From an uncultured Candidatus Melainabacteria bacterium (lineage in GTDB: Bacteria; Cyanobacteriota; Vampirovibrionia; Gastranaerophilales; Gastranaerophilaceae): DNA of 6,298 bases. The notes beneath the pieces were generated by a model that was not told the origin of the DNA, did not search any database, and saw only the letters and a program-made list of their open reading frames with translations. The translations under genes and the position numbers were made by a program. Below are positions 1 to 4,970 of the stretch, piece after piece. How positions within the stretch are numbered: position 1 is the stretch's first letter; each line of letters starts with the position of its first letter. The DNA lies in the NCBI GenBank assembly GCA_934773085.1, contig CAKVMU010000103.1, positions 1 to 6,298 of the forward strand. The letters are read 5' to 3'.

Positions 1-1134
1 GTCTGAAGCCTCACCAATAAGAATAACCGTTTTAATGTGTTTGTTAATAGAATGACACATCTCAGTCAAATCAGTATTTTTATCTCTTCCACCAAGAATT
101 AAAGCTACATCAACATTGTTAAATGAGTCAATAGCAACGATTGAAGCTTCCGGATTTGTAGCCTTGGAATCATTGTAGAATGTTATTCCGTCCATCACAC
201 GAACTTTTTCCAAGCGGTGTTCCGGCGCTCTGAAAGAGGTTATTCTGTCACGAATTTCTTCGTTTTTCATTCCGCAAAGTTTAGCGCAAATTATTCCACA
301 CATTATATTTTGGTAATTATGATGACCTACCAACTGACAATCTTTTATATCAATAATTTTTTCTGCGACATTGTCAGACTTGAACCAGATTGCATCATCT
401 TTGATATAAGAAGTATCCGGAGCATCTTCGCTATCAAACCAAAAGACTCTTGATTCCGTGCATTCAGCCCCGAATTTAGCCAATCTCTCGTCATTTGCAT
501 TCAAAATTGCATATTTAGGAGCTTGTTTACCCAAAAACAACTTAGCTTTTGCCTTAAAATAGTTTTCCAAACCCTCATGCCAGTCTATGTGGTCAGGAGT
601 AAAGTTTGTCCAACAAGAAATAAACGGTTTGAAATCTACAGTCATCTGCGCTTGATAAGAGCTGATTTCACAAACAAGATAATCGTTTTTTTCATTTATC
701 AAAGATGTTGGCGGAACACCAATATTTCCACAATAAGGTGCCTTAAAATCTTTTTCCAAAATATGAGAAACCAACGCTGTTGTTGTCGTTTTACCGTTTG
801 TTCCGGTAATTGCTATAAAAGGCGTGTTTGTATTTTGATACGCAAGTTCAATTTCTGATATTATCGGAATATTTTCGCTATTCAATCTTTTGAAAATCTC
901 AGACTTCGGAGGAATTCCAGGGCTTGTTACTGCAAAATCAGCACCAGATATAAAAGTTTCGCTGTGACCACCAACTTCAACTTTGACACCCAAATCTTTT
1001 AATTCCTGCACCTTGGCATTATCAACTTCGCTCTTTGATTCGGTTAAATAAATATCGTATCCGCCTTTTGACACAAGATATTTTGCCGCTGAGATTCCGC
1101 TTTTTGATAAACCTAATATTAATACTTTTTTCAT
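1..1134 (-). CDS. murD: UDP-N-acetylmuramoyl-L-alanine--D-glutamate ligase MurD, 3' end cut off by the window
   Basis: MurD is the cytoplasmic ATP-dependent ligase that adds D-glutamate to UDP-MurNAc-L-Ala in peptidoglycan precursor synthesis. The reading frame is open from ATG at 1134 to the window edge, giving 378 residues of a protein usually near 450, so roughly 70-80 C-terminal residues are missing. Visible landmarks in order are a Rossmann-like start LILGLSKSGIS (residues 5-15), SPGIP (71-75), the ATP-binding loop TGTNGKTTTT (110-119, Lys115), the Mur ligase signature NFTPDHIDWH (177-186), KAKLF with Lys198 at the place of the family's carbamylated lysine, APEHRLE around His306, YNDSKATNP (320-328) and LGGRDKNTDL of the C-terminal domain (347-356). 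It starts 12 bases after the mraY stop. Its ribosome site AAGAAGG (1142-1148) overlaps that stop, which suggests translational coupling. No frameshift or missing motif is seen. Confidence 0.97.
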   Translation of the reverse strand, partial: MKKVLILGLSKSGISAAKYLVSKGGYDIYLTESKSEVDNAKVQELKDLGVKVEVGGHSETFISGADFAVTSPGIPPKSEIFKRLNSENIPIISEIELAYQNTNTPFIAITGTNGKTTTTALVSHILEKDFKAPYCGNIGVPPTSLINEKNDYLVCEISSYQAQMTVDFKPFISCWTNFTPDHIDWHEGLENYFKAKAKLFLGKQAPKYAILNANDERLAKFGAECTESRVFWFDSEDAPDTSYIKDDAIWFKSDNVAEKIIDIKDCQLVGHHNYQNIMCGIICAKLCGMKNEEIRDRITSFRAPEHRLEKVRVMDGITFYNDSKATNPEASIVAIDSFNNVDVALILGGRDKNTDLTEMCHSINKHIKTVILIGEASD

Positions 1135-1146
1135 AACCTTGCCTTC

Positions 1147-2109
1147 TTATAAAAGAGCTACATACAAACCAACAGAAATAGCTGCAAAAATCAATGAAAC
1201 CAGTGTGAATTCTTTTACAATTCTTGATTCGCTATGACCGCAAAGTTCAAAATGATGGTGAATCGGAGACATTTTAAAAACTCGTTTTCCAGTAAGTTTA
1301 AAACTTGTTACCTGAATAATTACAGAAAGAGTTTCCATTACAAAAACTCCGCCAAAAATTGCCAGTAAAAGTTCGCATCTTCCAAGAATTGCCAGAGTAC
1401 CCAACAAACCACCCAAAGCAAGAGAACCTGTATCTCCCATAAATACTTGGGCCTTCGGCTTGTTATATTTCAAGAATCCAATGGATGCTCCGATTACAGA
1501 AGCACAAACAATTGCAACCACTTGATGACCGCTCAGATATGAAATAATACCGCAAGCTAGAAATGCAGGAATTCCGACTGAAGCAGCCAAGCCGTCAAGA
1601 CCGTCAGTTAAGTTGTATGCATTTGACGCTCCAGTTACAATAAATACCGCAAGAAGCGGGTACAAAAATTTGATATCAAAGCTCAAAGAACCCAATGTTA
1701 CAACTGTTTCGTAATTCTGCATTGCGTAAACAGTTGGAATAAGAGCGATAAGAATTTGTCTTAAAAGTTTTCCACGAGGGCTCAAACCTCTGTTTTCATG
1801 CCCTTTAATCTTTAAATAATCATCTTGGAATCCTGCCAAAGCCATGAAAAACAATGTTATCAAGATTATCCACGCAGAATTATCCATTTTTTCAGCCATC
1901 AAAAGTGTTATCACCGACGAAATTATTATCGCAGCGATAATAAAAACACCGCCGGTCGTCGGAGTTCCTGCCTTCTTAGCATGAGCTTCCGGCGCAACAT
2001 CCAAAATATATTGTCCGATGGTTTTTTTTCTTAAAAAATCTATATACGGTACTCCAAACAGCAGGCATAAAACCATACTTAAAAGAATCGCAACCGCAAT
2101 CATTATCAT
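1147..2109 (-). CDS. mraY: Phospho-N-acetylmuramoyl-pentapeptide-transferase MraY (lipid I synthase)
   Basis: MraY is the integral membrane enzyme that transfers phospho-MurNAc-pentapeptide from UDP to undecaprenyl phosphate, making lipid I. The 320-residue length is normal (Bacillus type about 324, E. coli 360), and the protein is a chain of about ten hydrophobic segments. Family motifs are intact: KKAGTPTTGG (45-54), FQDDYLK with the Asp96-Asp97 pair, NRGLSPRGKLLRQ (106-118), NAYNLTDGLDG (163-173), FMGDTGSLALGG with Asp226, and the PIHHHFE histidine triad (282-288). The start at 2109 is preceded at an 8-base spacing by AAAGGAG (2118-2124). A second in-frame ATG follows at 2103 but sits farther from this site. 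It is the first gene of an mraY-murD unit. The gene upstream is divergent or unrelated, so transcription probably starts in the adjoining gap. Confidence 0.98.
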   Translation of the reverse strand: MIMIAVAILLSMVLCLLFGVPYIDFLRKKTIGQYILDVAPEAHAKKAGTPTTGGVFIIAAIIISSVITLLMAEKMDNSAWIILITLFFMALAGFQDDYLKIKGHENRGLSPRGKLLRQILIALIPTVYAMQNYETVVTLGSLSFDIKFLYPLLAVFIVTGASNAYNLTDGLDGLAASVGIPAFLACGIISYLSGHQVVAIVCASVIGASIGFLKYNKPKAQVFMGDTGSLALGGLLGTLAILGRCELLLAIFGGVFVMETLSVIIQVTSFKLTGKRVFKMSPIHHHFELCGHSESRIVKEFTLVSLIFAAISVGLYVALL

Positions 2110-2117
2110 AAAGACAT

Positions 2118-2124
2118 CTCCTTT
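2118..2124 (-). promoter_or_regulatory. Ribosome binding site of mraY
   Basis: On the minus strand this reads AAAGGAG and lies 8 bases before the ATG at 2109. It fixes the mraY start. An ATG at 2117-2115 lies directly against the site, too close for initiation, and runs into a stop after two codons. Confidence 0.85.
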
Positions 2125-2141
2125 AGTTTGTATACACTGAT

Positions 2142-2150
2142 TTTATACCA
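2142..2150 (-). promoter_or_regulatory. Possible extended -10 promoter for mraY-murD
   Basis: The minus strand reads TGG TATAAA, an extended -10 element with a 5/6 match to TATAAT. Transcription would start near 2135, leaving a leader of about 25 bases that contains the mraY ribosome site. The -35 region is poor: TTGTAT lies 15 bases upstream and nothing better sits at 17. The position, just before the first gene of the operon, is the main support. A weak alternative is TTTACA farther upstream paired with TATTTA. Confidence 0.35.
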
Positions 2151-2239
2151 AAAAGTTTTTAAATACAAAAACTGTTTTGGTGTAAATTGTCTTTTTTATT
2201 TTCTTTATTGTGAGCAAAAATATATTTTGATTATTTGGA

Positions 2240-2280
2240 CTTTTCTTTCTTCTTGTCTCACAGATAAGAAGAAAGAAAAG
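2240..2280. repeat. 41-base hairpin repeat, left copy
   Basis: Two perfectly complementary 15-base arms, CTTTTCTTTCTTCTT (2240-2254) and AAGAAGAAAGAAAAG (2266-2280), enclose an 11-base loop GTCTCACAGAT. An almost identical unit in the same orientation lies at 2763-2803. The arms are identical between copies and all three differences are in the loop. One arm is all pyrimidine and the other all purine. No T-run follows on either strand, so it is not a standard terminator. Upstream, TGTGAG (2209-2214) is complementary to CTCACA in the loop, which would allow a pseudoknot in RNA. This looks like a dispersed genomic repeat family, but its distribution cannot be seen from here. Confidence 0.85.
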
Positions 2281-2298
2281 AACTTTAAAGTCACCCAC

Positions 2299-2327
2299 TT
2301 GAAAATAACTAAAAATACAGTTATAAT
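2299..2327 (+). promoter_or_regulatory. Sigma70-type promoter of the predicted small RNA
   Basis: TTGAAA (2299-2304), a 17-base spacer and a perfect TATAAT (2322-2327) form the best promoter match in the window. The expected start is A2334, seven bases after the -10. No plus-strand gene with a ribosome site follows, while a strong terminator lies about 70-105 bases downstream, so the product is most likely a short untranslated RNA. Confidence 0.65.
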
Positions 2328-2333
2328 GCTTAT

Positions 2334-2440
2334 ATAGAATCGGGCTTCAAAAAATGCGCTTACATTTTTTGAATTTTAACTCCCGCTTTTACTAATTGGT
2401 AATTAGCACTATGATTATTATCATTAGTGCTAATTTTTTG
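2334..2440 (+). ncRNA. Predicted small RNA, antisense to the 3' part of a small peptide gene
   Basis: The boundaries come from the promoter at 2299-2327 and the intrinsic terminator ending at about 2439, giving about 106 nt. The 5' part folds into an 11-bp stem TTCAAAAAATG / CATTTTTTGAA (2346-2356 with 2363-2373) with a 6-base loop. It is enclosed by CGGG (2341-2344) pairing with CCCG (2382-2385). A short hairpin CTAATT / AATTAG (2392-2406) would compete with the left arm of the terminator. From 2392 onward the RNA is complementary to the last 16 codons and stop of the minus-strand peptide ORF at 2392-2496, so pairing with that mRNA would be extensive. I infer an antitoxin-type antisense RNA. 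It resembles no RNA family I recognise. Alternatives are an independent trans-acting small RNA or a fortuitous promoter-terminator pair. Confidence 0.5.
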
Positions 2441-2496
2441 TCCTTATCATGGCATGATAAGATGATTAAATAAATTAACAATAACGTTTTAATCAT
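2392..2496 (-). CDS. Predicted 34-residue hydrophobic peptide, candidate type I toxin
   Basis: The frame runs from ATG at 2496 to TAG at 2392-2394. The start is preceded at 8 bases by AAAGGAGG, one of the strongest ribosome sites in the window, and this is the main reason to believe the gene. The peptide has a short basic start (MIKT), a hydrophobic run LLLIYLIIL (5-13), a polar hinge SCHDKDKK (14-21) and a second hydrophobic run LALMIIIIVLI (22-32), ending in TN. Size and composition fit small membrane toxins of type I systems, but I see no similarity to a named family. Its last 16 codons face a predicted convergent antisense RNA (2334-2440). The codons for residues 13-18 form a perfect palindrome, and those from residue 22 on encode the antisense terminator on the other strand. 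Alternatives are a leader peptide, a small membrane protein with a weak lipobox-like ILSC, or a chance ORF. Confidence 0.45.
   Translation of the reverse strand: MIKTLLLIYLIILSCHDKDKKLALMIIIIVLITN
2401..2439 (+). terminator. Intrinsic terminator of the predicted small RNA
   Basis: AATTAGCACTA (2401-2411) pairs with TAGTGCTAATT (2425-2435). The stem continues inward as TGAT / ATCA past a single bulged T2424, around a TATT loop, giving about 15 pairs. The hairpin runs directly into a T-tract ending at 2439. It has the stem and U-run expected of a Rho-independent terminator on the plus strand. The minus strand lacks a T-run at the corresponding place. Confidence 0.75.
2443..2461. repeat. Perfect 9-base palindrome inside the small peptide ORF
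   Basis: CTTATCATG and CATGATAAG flank a single G at 2452. As RNA it makes an 8-bp stem with a 3-base loop. As DNA it resembles an operator. It lies 4 bases past the end of the small-RNA terminator and within codons 13-18 of the peptide ORF. No T-run follows on either strand, so it is not a terminator. It might structure the peptide mRNA or bind a regulator. Confidence 0.6.
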
Positions 2497-2504
2497 AGAC
2501 AATT

Positions 2505-2512
2505 CCTCCTTT
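2505..2512 (-). promoter_or_regulatory. Strong ribosome binding site of the small peptide ORF
   Basis: The minus strand reads AAAGGAGG ending 8 bases before the ATG at 2496, close to ideal anti-16S complementarity and spacing. The adjacent GGAATT could pair weakly with an upstream AATTC (2557-2561) in the same mRNA and partly mask the site, but the pairing is only 5-6 bases long. Confidence 0.6.
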
Positions 2513-2582
2513 CATCAAGTTTGTTTCTGATTTTAAGTCCGTACCTGAGAAATTTAGAATTGCCGGAGTGCCCGATAGAATT

Positions 2583-2594
2583 CATTTTATAATA
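2583..2594 (-). promoter_or_regulatory. Possible -10 region for the small peptide mRNA
   Basis: The minus strand reads TATTATAAAATG, containing TATAAA (2591-2586). A start near 2579 would give a leader of about 80 bases before the peptide ORF. No recognisable -35 hexamer sits 16-18 bases upstream, so only the -10 supports this call. Confidence 0.25.
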
Positions 2595-2668
2595 CTTCAA
2601 AACATATTTCCTCGTATTTTTAATGTATTATCCAAATATTCTCATGTTTTTAAGGAAACACTTTGCTA

Positions 2669-2749
2669 ACGTAAGAAGGCAGACGTAAGTCTGCGATACC
2701 AATTTGAACATACGCTCCCTGGAGCGTTGTAAATAATTGCGTGCTTCTT
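2669..2749. repeat. Pair of short GC-rich hairpins, REP-like
   Basis: GCAGAC-GTAA-GTCTGC (2679-2694) and ACGCTCC-CT-GGAGCGT (2712-2727) are perfect stem-loops 17 bases apart. They are GC-rich against an AT-rich background. ACGTAAG occurs twice (2669-2675 and 2683-2689). AAGAAG (2673-2678) and CTTCTT (2744-2749) are complementary and enclose both hairpins, so a three-way junction is possible. No ORF of useful length is present. This could be a repetitive extragenic palindrome or a structured RNA; I cannot tell which. Confidence 0.5.
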
Positions 2750-2777
2750 CTTTCTTTTCGTGCTTTTCTTTCTTCTT
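2745..2777. repeat. Perfect 33-base mirror repeat, polypyrimidine (H-DNA type)
   Basis: TTCTTCTTTCTTTTC (2745-2759) and CTTTTCTTTCTTCTT (2763-2777) are mirror images around GTG, centred on T2761. Homopurine-homopyrimidine mirror repeats are the classic class that can adopt intramolecular triplex DNA. The right half is also the left arm of the hairpin repeat at 2763-2803. Confidence 0.8.
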
Positions 2778-2803
2778 GCCTCGCAAATAAGAAGAAAGAA
2801 AAG
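2763..2803. repeat. 41-base hairpin repeat, right copy
   Basis: The arms CTTTTCTTTCTTCTT (2763-2777) and AAGAAGAAAGAAAAG (2789-2803) are identical to those at 2240-2280. The loop GCCTCGCAAAT differs from that copy at three of eleven positions, and the orientation is the same. TTGCG (2737-2741) is complementary to CGCAA in the loop, which parallels the upstream loop complement of the left copy. No T-run flanks it, so it is not a standard terminator. Confidence 0.85.
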
Positions 2804-2828
2804 GATAAACAAGGAAAAAGTTTTATTA

Positions 2829-2859
2829 AATCAACATATACATCCTATGCATGTTGATT
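2829..2859. promoter_or_regulatory. Inverted repeat overlapping the -35 of the glycosyltransferase-like gene
   Basis: AATCAACAT (2829-2837) and ATGTTGATT (2851-2859) are perfect 9-base inverted arms separated by 13 bases. The right arm contains the proposed -35 hexamer TTGATT. That placement suits an operator for a dimeric regulator. As RNA it would be a weak AT-rich hairpin with no T-run, so a terminator is unlikely. Confidence 0.4.
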
Positions 2860-2882
2860 AATTATAGCGCATCGTTTAGAAT
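2854..2882 (+). promoter_or_regulatory. Promoter of the GT5-like gene, probably giving leaderless mRNA
   Basis: TTGATT (2854-2859), a 17-base spacer and TAGAAT (2877-2882) match the sigma70 consensus at 4/6 and 5/6. The start would fall at about 2889-2891, on or just before the ATG at 2891. This agrees with the absence of any Shine-Dalgarno sequence before that ATG. Confidence 0.45.
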
Positions 2883-2890
2883 TGCTTTAG

Positions 2891-4888
2891 ATGAATAATT
2901 TTGATACTGAAAATTTTGGCACAGAATCACATTCGGAAGAACTTGATTTTATATTTAATCAAGATTCCGATAATTTGGATGCGCAAATTACAGAAAACCT
3001 TGATATTCCATATATTGCAAAAACATATTTTCGACTCATGAGGAAAAGATTCTCGTCTGTAATAAGAGAAAAACTGCAAAAGAATTTCACAAATATTATT
3101 TACTTGACCCTCGAATGCCCGCCTTTCTCCGCAAATTCTTTGAGAGAAGATTCGCCAATAGAATTTATTGAACAAATGAGAAAACAATATCCGGATAACA
3201 ATATTAAAGTAATAATCCCGATTATCGGTCAAAACAGAGAAGAATGGCGCACCATAAAGAAACCGACGATTGAAATCAACGGACAAACATGCCTACTTGA
3301 TAAAGTCCTGACCGAATTCGATTTTTTCCTGCAAAACAGAATCGTCGAGACATCACTTTATGAGTTTCCTAAAAATAAATCAAATGTTAAAATCTACGGA
3401 CTCTTCTCTCCGGCATATTCATTCTGCACAAATATCTCCGAGCTTTCCAAAATACAATACCTCGCCCCGTTCATCAAATCAGCCAGAATTTGCATCAAAA
3501 AGCTTACCAAGAACAAAGAATTAGCGCCGGATATAGTCCATTGTGAAAATATACCATTCTTTCTAGGCGCAGAATTTGAAAATAAATTACCATATCCGGT
3601 AAAAATACTTCAAACGGTCAAAGACTTTACCCAGATAGAAATGCTGAAAACAGAAGCCTTCTGGGCAGTTATCAATCTTGCGGACAAGAACGCAATGAAA
3701 AAGATTTGCAGAGACGGAATAGTCAAAAAGTGTGTCGCCGCACTTTTTAAACTCCATAATACAAAACGTTTTTACCAAATGAAAGATTGTTTAAACTTTG
3801 TATACAGAAATTATTCAAAGTTTCGCAAGTACGTTGATAAAGGTGAAGATATTGAAGAAAATATCATCTTCAACCGTTTGAACGCACGTGCTTTACAGCT
3901 TTTCCCTCAAACAACCGAAGAAAATCAGTATTACAACATTATGTCATATTCTCTGAAACGTGCCGATTTTTGGGTAACCAGCTCAAAAACATACTACAAA
4001 GATGTGTTTGAAAATCCGACACTTTCCGGAAAAATGTTCCCGCTGTTGGAAAAAACACGTGAAAAAAGCAATTATGTCTTATACGGTATTGATACCGAAA
4101 AATACCCAACTTCCGACACAAGAGAAATATACCAAACTTTTAACTGTGAAAACTTCAGAGACTTCCGCCATAAAAACAAAACTGCATTACTCAAAGAATT
4201 TAGCGCAGACAGAATAAAAACCGGATTTGTAGACGCAACCCTGTTTAATAGTGCAGACGTAAAAATTGTGGGAAGTTTGGACTCGTTCTACGAAGCACCC
4301 CTCATTTTTGCAAACATTAATACAGAAATCTTTGCAAACGGAGCTGATATTTTATTCAACACGATTTTAAAACTGTTTGAACTGCATAAAAATATTCAGG
4401 TAATACTTTCTGCAAAAGACGGAATGAAAGTAAACTTCATCAAATCCTGGGTTGACTTTCTGTCCCAGAACAAAGGATTGAACGGACGTTGGGTCTTCAT
4501 TGACGGTGAAATTAAACTTCCAAAATTTCTTGCCGCTGCGGATATGACCTTCATCCCGAGAAGAACAAATTTCACGGGAGTTGAGCATTACCTTGCCATG
4601 CATTACGGTTGCGTACCAATTGTTTCAAGGTGCGGAATTCTCAACGATACTGTTGCTGATATTTTTGACGATATTTCAAACGGTTGCGGTTTCAAAACAA
4701 AAACAGCCTTAATAACAGCAGAAAACAGCAATGAATTGTTCTTGACACCGGTTTTAAAAGCTCTTAATGTTTATCAAAACAATCCGTCCAGTTGGCATTT
4801 ATTGGTTAAAAATTGTTTGAATAAAGACTGTAGTTGGAATTTTAAAATTCTTGAACGGTATTACAGGATATATAAAGAGATGATGTAG
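2891..4888 (+). CDS. GT5 glycogen/starch synthase-like protein with a degenerate active site
   Basis: The 665-residue protein follows the GT-B plan of ADP-glucose glycogen synthases (GlgA). Visible parts are IIYLTLECPPFSA (69-81, the start of the N-terminal Rossmann domain), PDIVHCENIPFFLG (213-226), an alpha-helical, family-atypical stretch (about 250-345), ADFWVTSSKTY (358-368), YGIDTEKY (398-405), and RWVFIDGEIKLPKFLAAADMTFIPRR (533-558) leading to YLAMHYGCVPIVSRCGILNDTVAD (567-590). It ends in the SWNFKILERYYRIYKE helix (648-663). By eye alignment, the substrate motif KTGGL is replaced near ANSLRED (81-87). The Arg and Lys of the GlgA R...QKG motif become Thr478 and Asn483, and the Glu of EPCG becomes Asn560. 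The first 65 residues are extra, acidic and low in hydrophobics. TAG directly precedes the ATG, so the start cannot extend. No ribosome site is present. It is probably not an ordinary glycogen synthase; a pseudoenzyme or a changed specificity is possible. Confidence 0.8.
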   Translation: MNNFDTENFGTESHSEELDFIFNQDSDNLDAQITENLDIPYIAKTYFRLMRKRFSSVIREKLQKNFTNIIYLTLECPPFSANSLREDSPIEFIEQMRKQYPDNNIKVIIPIIGQNREEWRTIKKPTIEINGQTCLLDKVLTEFDFFLQNRIVETSLYEFPKNKSNVKIYGLFSPAYSFCTNISELSKIQYLAPFIKSARICIKKLTKNKELAPDIVHCENIPFFLGAEFENKLPYPVKILQTVKDFTQIEMLKTEAFWAVINLADKNAMKKICRDGIVKKCVAALFKLHNTKRFYQMKDCLNFVYRNYSKFRKYVDKGEDIEENIIFNRLNARALQLFPQTTEENQYYNIMSYSLKRADFWVTSSKTYYKDVFENPTLSGKMFPLLEKTREKSNYVLYGIDTEKYPTSDTREIYQTFNCENFRDFRHKNKTALLKEFSADRIKTGFVDATLFNSADVKIVGSLDSFYEAPLIFANINTEIFANGADILFNTILKLFELHKNIQVILSAKDGMKVNFIKSWVDFLSQNKGLNGRWVFIDGEIKLPKFLAAADMTFIPRRTNFTGVEHYLAMHYGCVPIVSRCGILNDTVADIFDDISNGCGFKTKTALITAENSNELFLTPVLKALNVYQNNPSSWHLLVKNCLNKDCSWNFKILERYYRIYKEMM

Positions 4889-4894
4889 AATAAA

Positions 4895-4923
4895 GATGCG
4901 GTAAATCTTCGATTTACCGCATC
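4895..4923. terminator. Hairpin terminator between convergent genes, best suited to groEL
   Basis: GATGCGGTAAATC (4895-4907) and GATTTACCGCATC (4911-4923) form a perfect 13-bp stem with a TTC loop. On the minus strand it is followed by TTTATT, giving a reasonable terminator 47 bases after the groEL stop. On the plus strand it begins 6 bases after the stop of the GT5-like gene, but the following CTACAATGTTTATTG is only weakly T-rich. It may serve both genes. Confidence 0.7.
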
Positions 4924-4970
4924 CTACAATGTTTATTGATTACGTACGTAGCACTAACTGCGTAAGATTT

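Noticed and set aside
217..858. Plus-strand frames opposite murD
   Set aside because: They lie antisense to a fully motif-intact murD and show no domain or ribosome site.
2128..2337. A 69-codon plus-strand frame in the gap
   Set aside because: It has no ribosome site, crosses the hairpin repeat and the small-RNA promoter, and its low-complexity composition fits translated AT-rich noncoding DNA.
2334..2440. The small RNA region as a riboswitch
   Set aside because: No plus-strand gene follows closely (the next starts at 2891), and no known aptamer motif is recognisable.
2240..2803. The two 15-bp hairpins as Rho-independent terminators
   Set aside because: Neither copy is followed by a T-run on either strand, and their arms are AT-rich polypurine/polypyrimidine.
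2861..2866. TATAAT on the minus strand as a promoter
   Set aside because: No -35-like hexamer lies 15-19 bases upstream, and no minus-strand gene or RNA signal begins just after it.
3038..3040. Met50 as an alternative start of the GT5-like gene
   Set aside because: It has no better ribosome site, and the promoter position and upstream stop favour the ATG at 2891. It remains a minor possibility because the first 65 residues have no recognised homology.
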